Shown here in pieces: positions 31,787 to 40,903 of a stretch of DNA of 64,000 bases. Where the stretch lies: the NCBI GenBank assembly GCA_021154885.1, contig JAJKHS010000136.1, forward strand, positions 124,001 through 188,000. Direction: 5' to 3'. The position numbers were made by a program, and so were the translations under genes. Within the stretch, counting starts at the first letter, position 1, and every line of letters begins with the position of its first letter. The notes beneath the pieces are model-generated. The model saw only the letters and a list, made by a program, of their open reading frames with translations, ran no database searches and was not told the DNA's origin. This DNA comes from Thermoanaerobaculum sp. (lineage in GTDB: Bacteria > Acidobacteriota > Thermoanaerobaculia > Multivoradales > UBA5704).

Positions 31787-34723
31787 GTGACTCCCAAGCT
31801 CGCTCTTCTCGCCCCCACGCTCCTCCTCGCGTTCCAGGCTCCGGCCTCGACCCCGAGCGCGACGCCATCACCCGTGGCGCCGGCGCCGGCAATGGTCCCC
31901 ATCGAGCTCTCCCTCCAAGTCCTCGACGCCAAGGGCGAGGTCCCCCGCACGCTGCAGGCCGGCGACCTCATGGTGGTGGACGGCGACCAGCCCCGCCCGG
32001 TGGCGGAGCTGGCGCCGCTCGCCAGGCCGTGGCGGATCGTCATCTACGTGGACCGGGTGCTCACCGGCGCACGCACCCTGCGGACCGCGGCCGGCTCGCT
32101 GGCCGAGCGGGCCGCGGAGCTGGCGGCCCTCGGCCCCGTCGAGGTGGTGGTGGCCGAGCCCGTCCCCCGGGTGGCGCTGTCGGCGACGCGGAACGTTCGC
32201 GCCATCGACGAGGCCCTGTCCAAGCTCTGGCTGGCGGGCGACGGGCGGGACGACGTGCGCGTCCTCCGTCAGCGGTTCCGCGACCAGAAGAAGGACGAGG
32301 GGCAGGCGGCGGACCGTGCCGGCGAGACCCTGGACCAAGAGGAGCGGCTGGTGCGCCGCCAGGAGGACGCCCTGGCCGAGTGGCTGGTGGCGCAGGAGGG
32401 GAGCGGCCCCCGGGCCCTGCTCCTGGTGAGCGACGGTTTCGACGTCGATCCGGCGAAGTTCTACCGTCCGGACGCCTCGCCCTCCGGCGAAGCCGGCAAG
32501 CCGGCGAGCGAGGGAGTGCTGGAGACAACCGCCCTGGAGACGGCGCGCACGGCCGCGGCCCTGGGCTGGACGGCCTACCCCCTCCCCATGGGCGACTCCA
32601 GCCTTCCGGACCTGCGGCGGGTGCGTCAGAACCCGACGCCGCAGGTCCCGCTGGGCGGCAAGATCATTCTCGGCGGCAAGAAGCCGGAAGAGCCGGCCAA
32701 GGACCAGCCGCCGACCCCGCCGTCCCTGCTGGCGCCCCAGCAGCCGCTGAATTGGATGGCCGAGGCCACGGGCGGCGAGCTGGTCCTCGGGCCGGGATCC
32801 CTGGCCACCGCCCTGGCGCACCTGCGCTCCCGCTTCTGGCTGCGCTACCAGGCGATTCGTGAGCTCGACGGCCGGCCCCACGCCGTGGAGGTGCGCACCT
32901 CGCGGTCCGATCTCACGGTACGGGCCCGGCGCTGGGACGTCGCCGGGGTGCCCGAAGCCGTGGCCGCCGCGCGCGCCGGCCGGCTCCTGGATGGCGAGGA
33001 GGACGGCATCGGCCTGGAGGTCTCGGCCCGGCTCCAGCCGTCGTCCGAAGGTCACCAGATGCTGGATCTGCGCATCGAGTCTCCCGAGCCGCCCCAGGGT
33101 CCCCTGCGGGTGACCGTGGCGGGGCCGGGCGGCCGGGGCGCCACCCATCACATCCTGGCCGCTGCCGATGTCGCGGGCACCGCCGGCGCCACCAGCCCGG
33201 AGCCCAACGTCTACCGGTTGCCGGTCTCCATCCCGGACGGGGCGGACGCCGTGGGAGTGGTCGTGGAGCCGGTGGGCGGCGGTCCCTGGGGGGGCCAGGT
33301 GGTGAACCTGGGCGCTGCCGCGCCCGAGCCCGCCGCCCTCACCGTGGGCCGCCCCGGCATCCGGCTGGTGCAGCCTCCCGGCAGCTCGTTGACCGGCAAG
33401 GTGCGCCTGCGGGTCAACGGCGAAGGTCAGGGGATCGCGAAAGTCGAGCTTCGCCTCGGCGGTCACACGGCCGCGAGCTGCGCCGCGGTCCCCTGTGAGG
33501 CCGAGGTGGACCTGGGGCGCCGCGTCCGCCCGCAGATCGTGCAGGGGATCGCCTACGACGCCGCCGGCAAGGAGCTGGCGCGGGACGCCGTGCGCCTGAA
33601 CGATCCGGGCGAGGGCTTCGGCGTCCGTATCGTAGAGCCGGCGGGCCGACGCGGCGTGGGCGCGGTGGAGGTGGAGGCGGAGGTGCGCGCGCCGGCGGGC
33701 AAGCGGCTCGAGAAGATGGAGTTCTTCTGGAACGACGAGCTGGCCGGCACGGTCTACGGCCCGCCCTTCCGCCACAAGGTGACGATCCCCAGGGACCGGC
33801 CGGTGGGCTATCTGCGGGTTTCCGCCCGGCTCGACGACGGCTCCACGGCCGAGGACGCCATGGCTCTCAACGCCTCGGATCTCGGCGACCGCATCGACGT
33901 CCGCCTGGTGCAGCTCGCCGTGGTGGTGACAGACGCCAACGGCAAGCCCGTCCCCGGGCTGCCGAAGGAGGCCTTCCGGGTGCGCCAGGACGGCGAGCCG
34001 CAGGAGATCGCGGCCTTCGAGAACGCCGGCGAGCTCCCCCTCACCCTGGCGCTCGCCATCGACTCCTCGGCGAGCATGTTCCTCAAGCTCCCCGACGTGC
34101 GCCGGGCGGTGGCCTCGCTCCTCGACACCGGCCTCACCGGCCGCGACCGGGCCATGCTCATCGCCTTCGACGACACGTCGAAGCTGATCCGGCCGGTGAC
34201 CCGCGACCTCTCCTCCGTCACGGCGGCCCTCTCGACCCTCAACCCCGACGGCGGCACGGCCCTCTGGGAGGCCATCACCTACTCTCTGACGCAGCTCCGC
34301 GGGATCAACGGCCGCAAGGCCCTGGTGCTCTACACGGACGGCATCGACCAGAGCGAGCGCGAGCGCCTCTCCTACGGCGAGTGCCTGCGCATCGCCCGCG
34401 ACAGCGGCATCCCCATCTACCTGATCGTCGCCAACCCGCGGGCCAGCCGGGGAGAGGATGGCGGCTTCCTCACCGAGCCCACGTCGGTGAAGTTCAAGCG
34501 CCTGGCCGACGCCGGCGGCGGGCAGGTCTACTTCATCGAGCCCGAGCAGGATCTGACCAGCGTCTACGCCCGGATCCTCTCCGAGCTGCGCAGCCAGTAC
34601 ACCGTGGCCTTCTATCCGAAGGACACCGCTCCGCCCGCGGCCTGGAGCAAGATCGAGGTCGAGGTGGCCGGGAGGAAGGGGCTGACGGCGCGGACGGTGA
34701 GCGGGGTGCCGGGGCGGCAGTGA
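31787..34723 (+). CDS. Large secreted VWA/VWFA-related protein
   Basis: 978 residues with a signal peptide (KLALLAPTLLLAFQAP). The N-terminal half is a VWFA-related domain of the acidobacterial type (LSLQVLDAKGEVPRTLQAGDLMVVDG, then LLLVSDGFDVDP). The middle holds beta-sandwich segments. The last third is a canonical von Willebrand A domain: LALAIDSSASMF (D-S-x-S metal site), GRDRAMLIAFDD, GGTALWEAI and ALVLYTDGIDQSE, ending YTVAFYPKD. A pair of VWA modules in one exported chain suggests adhesion or assembly scaffolding. The GTG at 31787 was preferred to an ATG at 31751 because it starts the signal peptide and lies behind a -10 element. Confidence 0.85.
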   Translation: MTPKLALLAPTLLLAFQAPASTPSATPSPVAPAPAMVPIELSLQVLDAKGEVPRTLQAGDLMVVDGDQPRPVAELAPLARPWRIVIYVDRVLTGARTLRTAAGSLAERAAELAALGPVEVVVAEPVPRVALSATRNVRAIDEALSKLWLAGDGRDDVRVLRQRFRDQKKDEGQAADRAGETLDQEERLVRRQEDALAEWLVAQEGSGPRALLLVSDGFDVDPAKFYRPDASPSGEAGKPASEGVLETTALETARTAAALGWTAYPLPMGDSSLPDLRRVRQNPTPQVPLGGKIILGGKKPEEPAKDQPPTPPSLLAPQQPLNWMAEATGGELVLGPGSLATALAHLRSRFWLRYQAIRELDGRPHAVEVRTSRSDLTVRARRWDVAGVPEAVAAARAGRLLDGEEDGIGLEVSARLQPSSEGHQMLDLRIESPEPPQGPLRVTVAGPGGRGATHHILAAADVAGTAGATSPEPNVYRLPVSIPDGADAVGVVVEPVGGGPWGGQVVNLGAAAPEPAALTVGRPGIRLVQPPGSSLTGKVRLRVNGEGQGIAKVELRLGGHTAASCAAVPCEAEVDLGRRVRPQIVQGIAYDAAGKELARDAVRLNDPGEGFGVRIVEPAGRRGVGAVEVEAEVRAPAGKRLEKMEFFWNDELAGTVYGPPFRHKVTIPRDRPVGYLRVSARLDDGSTAEDAMALNASDLGDRIDVRLVQLAVVVTDANGKPVPGLPKEAFRVRQDGEPQEIAAFENAGELPLTLALAIDSSASMFLKLPDVRRAVASLLDTGLTGRDRAMLIAFDDTSKLIRPVTRDLSSVTAALSTLNPDGGTALWEAITYSLTQLRGINGRKALVLYTDGIDQSERERLSYGECLRIARDSGIPIYLIVANPRASRGEDGGFLTEPTSVKFKRLADAGGGQVYFIEPEQDLTSVYARILSELRSQYTVAFYPKDTAPPAAWSKIEVEVAGRKGLTARTVSGVPGRQ

Positions 34724-34764
34724 TGCTCAGTGCCCCGCCCCAGGCCCGTCGCCCCCACCCAAGA

Positions 34765-34937
34765 CCCTCATCACCCCGGCCCTCTTCTCCCAGCCTCCCC
34801 CCCGCCCGCCGGGAGAAGAGGGAGTGGTTAGCCTGAAGAAAAAAGAAAAAGAAAGCTGTGAACCAGCTCTCTTCAAGCCCCCTCTCTCCCGGCCGGCGGG
34901 AGGGAGGCTGGGAGAGAGGGGGTTGGGGGAGTGAGGG
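34765..34937. repeat. Composite palindromic repeat, family A, copy 3
   Basis: Same layout as the other two copies: CCCTCATCACCCCGG, two nested hairpins, and GGGGGAGTGAGGG. It covers the end of the RND pump gene, whose last residues (ALTPPTPSLPASLPPAGRE) are encoded by it. Lies between convergent genes; a two-way terminator is likely. Confidence 0.8.
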
Positions 34938-37900
34938 CCCGCCCCGAAGGGGCGGCCTTCCGCCGGAACCATCCCCGCACCTTCTGCCGCCACTCCACCA
35001 TGATCTCGTAGATCGTGGGGATCACCAGCAGGGTGAGGAGGGTGGAGGTGATGGTGCCGCCGATCACCGCCCGGCCCAGGGGGGCGCGGAAATCCGCCCC
35101 TTCGCCCAGGCCCAGGGCGACCGGGATCATGCCCGCGATCAGGGCGATGGTGGTCATCAGGATCGGCCGCAGCCGCACCCGGCCGGCTTCGATCAGGGCG
35201 TCGCGCAGCGGCATCCCCTGCTCGTGGTTCCACTTCGCGAAGTCGATGAGCAGGATGGCGTTCTTGGCCACGATGCCCATCAGCAGGATGACGCCGATCA
35301 GGCTCATCAGGTTCAACGTGTCGCCGGTGACCAGCAGCATCAGCACCACCCCCACCAGCGACAGGGGGAGCGACAGCAGGATGGCCAGCGGATCGAGGAA
35401 CGAGCCGAACTGCACCACCAGGATCAGGTACATGAGGAGCACGGCCAGGGCCAGCGCGGCAAAGATCTTGGTGAACACGTCGCTCTGGTTCTTGACGTCG
35501 CCGCCCTGCGAGAGCTGCACGCCGGGCGGCAGGCGCAACCGGGAGGTCCGCTTGTTGATGTCGCGCACCACCTCGGAGAGCGAGCGCCCCTGGACGTTGG
35601 CGCCCACCGTCACCACCTTGTCGCGGTTCAGGTGGTCGATCTGAGCCGGGCCGGAGCTGCGGGTGACGGTCGCCACCTGTCCGAGGGGGAGGATGCTCGG
35701 CGTCCCGGATGCCCCGGCCGCTCCGACCTCCCCCGGCGCACCGGCAGGGGAGACCGTGGCGCCGCCGTTCGTACCCGGGGTCACCACCAGCGGGAGCTGC
35801 TCGATGTCGGTGAGGTTCTCCCGCGCCGCGGGGGCCAAGCGCACGTCGACGTGCCGCGTCTTGCCCAGCGGATCGATCCAGTCGCCGGCTTCGATGCCGG
35901 CGAAGGCGGGGCGCAGCGACTGCGCCACCTGGCTGACGTTGAGGCCCAGGGTGCCGGCGAGGCCGCGGTTGAGCTGCACCACGAGCTCCGGCCGCTGGCC
36001 GCGGGTGGAGAGGCCCACGTCCGCGGCGCCCTGGACCTGACGCACCTCGCTCTCCATGGCCAGCGCCGCCCGGTTGAGGGCCGTCATGTCCTGGCCCCGG
36101 AGCTGAAGCTGGATCTGCCGCTGGTTGCCACCCGGGCCGCCGCTCGCCGCGAGGTAGGCCGTCACGCCGCCGACGCGCTGCATCTCCTGCCGGATCACCT
36201 CGGCGAGCTGCTGCTGGGAGACGTGGCGCTGCTTCTTCGGCACCAGCTTGACGTAGATGCTGCCGGTGTCGACCGAGCCCGAGCCCGTGCTGCTGCCGAT
36301 CGTCGTGTAGGTGTAGGCCACCTCTTTGTGGGTGCTGGCGATGGCGCCGAGAGCCTTCGCCTTGAGGGCCGTGTAGTTGAGGTTCGACCCCGGGGGCGTC
36401 TCCAGCGACAGGTTGATCTCCGAGCGGTCGCTGTCCGGGATGAAGCCGCCGCCACCGACGAGCACCTGCAGGGCGATGGCGCCGAAGAACGCCACGGCCA
36501 CGATGCCGATCACCGCCAGCCGGTGGTCGAGCGCCCAGGCGATCACCCCCTTGTAGCGATCGGCCTGGCGGTCGAACCAGGCATTGAAGCGGTCGAGGGC
36601 CCGCGCCACGGGGTTCTTCCGCTCGTGCGCCTCGAGCTGCGGGTCGGGCCAGTAGGCGGACAGCATGGGGTCGAGCGAGAAGGAGACGAAGAGCGAGACC
36701 AGGACGGAGCAGGCGATGGTGAGCGCGAACGGCTTGAACCACTGGCCGGCGATCCCCTGCATGAAGGCGACGGGCACGAAGACGCAGACGATGGAGAAGG
36801 TCGTCGCCGCCACGGCGAGGCCGATCTCGTCCGTGGCCTCGTGCGAGGCCTGCACGTGGTCCTTGCCCATCTCCACGTGGCGTACGATGTTCTCCCGCAC
36901 CACGATCGCGTCGTCGATCAGGATGCCAATGGCGAGCGAGAGGCCCATCAGCGACATGGTATTGAGGGTGAAGCCGAAGGCCCAGACGGCGATGAAGGAG
37001 GAGAGCACGGAGACCGGCAGGGCGAGGCCGGTGATCACCGTCGAACGCCAGGAGTTGAGGAAGAGGAAGACGACGAAGACGGTCAGCAGGGCGCCCTCGA
37101 TCAGCGCCTCCTCGACGTTGCGCACCGAGTTGTGCACCCGCTCGCCGGCGTCGCGCACCACGTCGAGCTTGACGCCCGGGGGGAGCGTCTGGCGGACGTT
37201 GGCCAGGGCGGCCTTGACGGCGTCGGCCACCCGGGTGGTGCTCGCTCCCTTGGACTTGGTGATGTCGATGCCCACGGCCACGCGGCCGTTGAAGAGGGCG
37301 AGCGAGCGCTGCTCGGCCGTGCCGTCCCGCGTGTCAGCCACGTCGCCGAGGCGGATCAGCCGGCCGCCCCGGGAGCCCACCACGAGCTGCGCGAACTGCT
37401 CCGGCGTCTCCAGCCGCCCTCGCAGGCGGATCGCCTGCTCGGTCAGCTTCCCCTCGACGTGACCCACGGGGGCGGCGAGGTTCTGCGCCTGGACGGCCTG
37501 CACCACCTGGCCGACGGTGACCCCCGCCGCCGCCAGGTCCGCCGGCCGCACGTCCACCGACAGCTCGCGGTCCACCCCGCCCTGCACGGTCACCTGGGCC
37601 ACGCCGTTGATCCCCCGCAGGGCGCGAGTGATGCCGGGATCGGCCAGCAGGGTCAGCTCGGGCGTCTGCAGGCGGTCGGAGGAGAGGGTCAGCGAGACGA
37701 TGGGCAGGTCATCCGGGTCGAACTTGCGCAGCACCGGCTCCTTCATCTCCGTGGGCAGGTCGTTGCGGATGCCGGAGATGGCGTCGCGCACGTCCTGGGC
37801 CGCCTGGTCCGGGTCCTTGCTGAAGACGAACTGCACGATGATGGTGGCGAAGCCGTCGAGCGAGGTGGAGCGGATCTCGTCCACGCCGGAGAGGGCGTTG

Positions 37901-38112
37901 AACGCCTCCTCCATGCGCTCCACCACCTCCTGCTCGGCCTGCGAGGGGGAGGCGCCGGGGTAGGGAACGGAGACGAAGACGATGGGGTTCGAGAGGTCCG
38001 GGAACTCGTCGACATCGAGGTTGACCAGGGCGAAGATGCCGAAGATGACCAGCGCCAGCATCACCACGACGGTGACGATGGGGCGCTTGATGGCGAAATC
38101 GGAGATCATCAT
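34873..38112 (-). CDS. RND efflux pump subunit (AcrB/HAE1 family)
   Basis: 1079 residues, twelve membrane helices and two large periplasmic loops. It opens MMISDFAIKRPIVTVVVMLALVIFGI and has the family segments DEFPDLSNPIVFVSVPYPGASPSQAEQEVV, TVFVVFLFLNSWRSTVITGLALPVS, MSLMGLSLAIGILIDDAIVVREN (proton-relay Asp pair) and GDTLNLMSLIGVILLMGIVAKNAILLID. Exports hydrophobic drugs or lipids using the proton gradient. Its ATG overlaps the stop of the adaptor gene. The last 25 residues come from a palindromic repeat, so the native C-terminus was probably shorter. Confidence 0.93.
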   Translation of the reverse strand: MMISDFAIKRPIVTVVVMLALVIFGIFALVNLDVDEFPDLSNPIVFVSVPYPGASPSQAEQEVVERMEEAFNALSGVDEIRSTSLDGFATIIVQFVFSKDPDQAAQDVRDAISGIRNDLPTEMKEPVLRKFDPDDLPIVSLTLSSDRLQTPELTLLADPGITRALRGINGVAQVTVQGGVDRELSVDVRPADLAAAGVTVGQVVQAVQAQNLAAPVGHVEGKLTEQAIRLRGRLETPEQFAQLVVGSRGGRLIRLGDVADTRDGTAEQRSLALFNGRVAVGIDITKSKGASTTRVADAVKAALANVRQTLPPGVKLDVVRDAGERVHNSVRNVEEALIEGALLTVFVVFLFLNSWRSTVITGLALPVSVLSSFIAVWAFGFTLNTMSLMGLSLAIGILIDDAIVVRENIVRHVEMGKDHVQASHEATDEIGLAVAATTFSIVCVFVPVAFMQGIAGQWFKPFALTIACSVLVSLFVSFSLDPMLSAYWPDPQLEAHERKNPVARALDRFNAWFDRQADRYKGVIAWALDHRLAVIGIVAVAFFGAIALQVLVGGGGFIPDSDRSEINLSLETPPGSNLNYTALKAKALGAIASTHKEVAYTYTTIGSSTGSGSVDTGSIYVKLVPKKQRHVSQQQLAEVIRQEMQRVGGVTAYLAASGGPGGNQRQIQLQLRGQDMTALNRAALAMESEVRQVQGAADVGLSTRGQRPELVVQLNRGLAGTLGLNVSQVAQSLRPAFAGIEAGDWIDPLGKTRHVDVRLAPAARENLTDIEQLPLVVTPGTNGGATVSPAGAPGEVGAAGASGTPSILPLGQVATVTRSSGPAQIDHLNRDKVVTVGANVQGRSLSEVVRDINKRTSRLRLPPGVQLSQGGDVKNQSDVFTKIFAALALAVLLMYLILVVQFGSFLDPLAILLSLPLSLVGVVLMLLVTGDTLNLMSLIGVILLMGIVAKNAILLIDFAKWNHEQGMPLRDALIEAGRVRLRPILMTTIALIAGMIPVALGLGEGADFRAPLGRAVIGGTITSTLLTLLVIPTIYEIMVEWRQKVRGWFRRKAAPSGRALTPPTPSLPASLPPAGREGA

Positions 38113-39239
38113 AAAGCTTGCCCCAGCCTTTCCGCCTGCTGCTGAACCGACGGCGCCAGGCGCACCGGCGTGCCCGGCGCGATCTCCTGGGCTCCACCCA
38201 CGAGGACGACGTCGCCCGCTGCCACGCCGCGCCGGACCTCGACCCGCTGGTCGCGGTCGTCCTCCAGGCCCAGCTCCACCTCGACCCGCTCCACCTTGCC
38301 GTCGCGCACCCGCAGCACGGCGGGCTTCGCCATGCGCCGGTCGATGGCGCCGAGCGGCAGGGTGAGCGCCGTCCGCGATTCGCTCTCCACCCGTCCCTCG
38401 GCGTAGAGGCCGGCCACCAGGGCACCTCCGGGGTTGGGGATCTCGGCATAGATCCGCACCTGCCGGGTGGCGGGATCGGCGCTGGGGTTGATACGGGTGA
38501 TGCTGCCGCGGAAGGCGCGGCCCGCATAGCCGGTGACGTTGAACTCGATGGGGGAGCCCACGCGGAGCACGGCGAGCTGCTCGGCGGGCACCGCGGCCTC
38601 GAGCTGCAGGATGGAGGGATCGAGCACCGTGAAGAGGGCGGTGCCGGCCTGCACCACGTCGCCGGGCGAGACCGGCCGCTCGCTCACCACGCCGGCGAAG
38701 GGTGCGGTCACGCGTGCGTTGCCGAGCTGCTTGGCGGCGTTGGCGAGCTGCGCGCGGGCCTGAGCCAAGGTTGCCTGAGCCGCGACCACGGACTGCTGGG
38801 CCGTCTCCACGTTGCGCTGGGCCACGGCACCAGCCGCCTCCAGAGTCTTCTGCCGCTGCGCCTCCCGCTCGGCCACGGCCAGGCTGGTGCGGGCGCTTTC
38901 GACGGCCGCCTGGGCCGACGTGTAGGCATCGGTGAGGGACGTGGTGTCGAGCCGGGCGAGCACCTGGCTGCGGCGTACCGGCTGGCCTGGCTGGGCGTAG
39001 GTTTCCAGCACCGAGCCGGCGAGCTGGGACCGGATCGTCGCCTGGGTCTTGGCCGCCAGCGTGCCGGTGACGGCCGGACCGCTCTGGATGGGCGCCTTCA
39101 TCACCAGGGCCGTGTCCTCCGCTCCCAGGGAGAGGGCCGGCGGGGGAGCCTTGGCCGCCTGATTTCCTCCGCGGCGGCAGCCGGCGAAAAGCATCAGACC
39201 GATCAGACTGATCAGACCGATCCGAAGTCTCAAGCTCAT
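38109..39239 (-). CDS. RND periplasmic adaptor lipoprotein
   Basis: 376 residues. A lipoprotein signal ends in LMLFAGCRRGG (lipobox Cys at 21). Then the barrel-sandwich hybrid: TLAAKTQATIRSQLAGSVLE, YAQPGQPVRRSQVLARLDT, a long helical hairpin (ESARTSLAVAEREAQRQKTL...), and VTAPFAGVVSERPVSPGDVVQAG. Links the pump downstream to the TolC-like channel upstream. Both junctions are ATGA overlaps, so stoichiometry should be coupled. Confidence 0.92.
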   Translation of the reverse strand: MSLRLRIGLISLIGLMLFAGCRRGGNQAAKAPPPALSLGAEDTALVMKAPIQSGPAVTGTLAAKTQATIRSQLAGSVLETYAQPGQPVRRSQVLARLDTTSLTDAYTSAQAAVESARTSLAVAEREAQRQKTLEAAGAVAQRNVETAQQSVVAAQATLAQARAQLANAAKQLGNARVTAPFAGVVSERPVSPGDVVQAGTALFTVLDPSILQLEAAVPAEQLAVLRVGSPIEFNVTGYAGRAFRGSITRINPSADPATRQVRIYAEIPNPGGALVAGLYAEGRVESESRTALTLPLGAIDRRMAKPAVLRVRDGKVERVEVELGLEDDRDQRVEVRRGVAAGDVVLVGGAQEIAPGTPVRLAPSVQQQAERLGQAL

Positions 39240-40735
39240 GGCGTGCTCCCTCCTGGGCCGGAGATCCCCGGGATCGTCACCCCGCCGGTGGAGGGCTGAG
39301 CCGGCCGCGCGGACTGTGCCGGAGCCGGGGTTTGGGCAGCAGCGCCCACCGCCTGGGCCGCAGCCGCGCTGCTGCCGGCGAGCGGCAGGTCGCGCAGCAG
39401 TGCGAGCTTCGCCCGCGCCACCTGGACGTTGCGCAGGGCCCGCGCCTGGTTGACCTCGGCCTGCTCGAACTGGAGGCGCGAGTCCTGAAGCTCGATCTGG
39501 CTCGACAGCCCCTCGCGGAAGCGGAGCTGGGCGATCTCATAGGCGCGCCGCGCCTGCTCGACCGTGCTCTGATTGCTCTTCAGGGTGGCCTCGGCGTCGG
39601 CGAGGTCGTTCTGCGACACCCGGGCGTCCAGCTCCGCGGCCTCCCGCGTCTGCTTCAGACGCGCCCTGGCTTCGGAGAGATTCCCCCGCGCCGTCAGCTC
39701 GTCGCCGGCCAGCCGGCCGCCGGTGAAGATGGGGACGGAGAGGCTGAGCGTCACCGTCCAGTTCTCCCGGAAGTCGGGGATGGACGGCAGCACCCCCTGA
39801 GCTGGATAGGCCACCGGGTTGTAGAACGAGGAGAGGGAGATGGACGGCCACCGCTCGCCGAGCGCCCCGGAGAGCAGCTCGCGGTTGGCTCGCACGTTCT
39901 CCTCGGCCTGGCGTACGGGTGCCCGCCCCTCGGTGGCCGCGTCCGCCGGTTGGGCGAAGCGCGGCGGCAGGTCCTGGATGGTGGTGGTGAGGCGGACCTC
40001 GTCGTCGAGCGGCACGTTGAGGAGCTGCTTCAGCCGCCAGTAGGCCGACTGGCGCTGGCTGCGGTTCTGGAGCACCACCGGAAGCTGGTTGTCGCGCGCT
40101 ACCCGGGACTGCAGCAGCTCGAACTCGGACTTCTCGCCCACCTGTTGCGCCACGCCGGTCTGGCGCAGCAACTCCTCCTGCTCGGCGAGGGAGGCCTCGG
40201 TGATCTCCACCAGCCGGTCGTCCAGCAGGGCGTCGAAGTAGGCGCTGGTGGTGTCGAGCAGGGTCTGGGCCCGGGCCGCGTCGACGTCGATCTCCGCCGA
40301 CCGCTGGCGGGCCTGGGAGGCGCGGGTGCGGGCCAGCACCTGGCCGCCGTCGAAGAGGAGCTGGGAGAGGGAGAGGCCGAGGCTGTACTGGTTGAGCTGG
40401 AAGAAAGGGAGGTTCTGGAGCCCTTGCGAGCTGCCGCTGCCACCGAAGTTGATGCCGCTGAACTGCGAGCGCAGCGTCCGCTGGTACGAGGCCGAGCCCG
40501 AGAGCTGGGGGAAGAGGCCGCTGCGGGTCGTCATCTGGGTGCCCACCGCCCGCATCACCCCGGACTCGGCCACCCACACTGTCTCGCTCTCGCCGGAGGC
40601 GATGCGCAGCGCGTCCTCCAGGGAGAGGAGGAGGATCTTGGGCTGGCCGGGAGGGGCCTGGGCTGCGAGGGAGGCTCCGGCCAAGACGGTGAGAATGAAG
40701 AAGGTTCCTGCGATTTTTCCCCGCGCCTCACGCAC
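39236..40735 (-). CDS. TolC-like outer membrane efflux protein
   Basis: 499 residues with a signal peptide (GTFFILTVLAGASLA). Two OEP repeats: LSLEDALRIA, YSLGLSLSQLLFDGGQVLARTRASQARQRSAEI, then NWTVTLSLSVPIFTGGRLAGDEL and ARRAYEIAQLRFREGLSSQIELQDS. Forms the trimeric channel across the outer membrane. The C-terminal 40 residues are Ala/Pro/Gly-rich and probably disordered. The GTG start has no Shine-Dalgarno, and TACAAA lies eight bases upstream, so it may be leaderless. First gene of the efflux operon. Confidence 0.88.
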   Translation of the reverse strand: MREARGKIAGTFFILTVLAGASLAAQAPPGQPKILLLSLEDALRIASGESETVWVAESGVMRAVGTQMTTRSGLFPQLSGSASYQRTLRSQFSGINFGGSGSSQGLQNLPFFQLNQYSLGLSLSQLLFDGGQVLARTRASQARQRSAEIDVDAARAQTLLDTTSAYFDALLDDRLVEITEASLAEQEELLRQTGVAQQVGEKSEFELLQSRVARDNQLPVVLQNRSQRQSAYWRLKQLLNVPLDDEVRLTTTIQDLPPRFAQPADAATEGRAPVRQAEENVRANRELLSGALGERWPSISLSSFYNPVAYPAQGVLPSIPDFRENWTVTLSLSVPIFTGGRLAGDELTARGNLSEARARLKQTREAAELDARVSQNDLADAEATLKSNQSTVEQARRAYEIAQLRFREGLSSQIELQDSRLQFEQAEVNQARALRNVQVARAKLALLRDLPLAGSSAAAAQAVGAAAQTPAPAQSARPAQPSTGGVTIPGISGPGGSTP

Positions 40736-40767
40736 GGGGGGAATTTGTAAGCGAAGGTGATGCCAGG

Positions 40768-40860
40768 GTCAGGGGGACAGGGACAGCAGGGACTTCAGGG
40801 ACAGCAGGGACAAAGAAAAGCCGATCCTCTGTGTCCCTGCTGTCCCTGAAGTCCCTGCTT
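40768..40860. repeat. Nine-base-period hairpin repeat, family B, copy 2
   Basis: Arms 40786-40811 and 40833-40858 are perfect reverse complements over 26 bases, built from CAGGGACNN words every nine bases. The loop is 21 bases. It lies between two divergent genes, so a terminator function is less likely here than for the other copies. Confidence 0.85.
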
Positions 40861-40890
40861 CGAGCTCCCGCACTCCCTTGACACCTCAGG

Positions 40891-40896
40891 TATATT
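40891..40896 (+). promoter_or_regulatory. Likely -10 element of a leaderless start
   Basis: TATATT lies seven bases before the ATG at 40904. No ribosome site is present. A TTGACA at 40878 is too close (7 bases) to be its -35. Confidence 0.5.
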
Positions 40897-40903
40897 CGCC
40901 GCC

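Noticed and set aside
34858-38145. 1095-residue open frame on the plus strand opposite the RND pump
   Set aside because: Antisense shadow produced by high GC at third positions; the minus-strand frame is a full RND pump with all family motifs.
39187-39226. Nine-base periodicity inside the adaptor's signal-peptide codons
   Set aside because: It resembles family B in period only; it has no inverted arm and encodes a normal hydrophobic signal, so low complexity explains it.
40878-40896. TTGACA followed by TATATT as a standard promoter
   Set aside because: Only seven bases separate them, too few for a -35/-10 pair. A similar pair on the minus strand at 44659-44675 has five.
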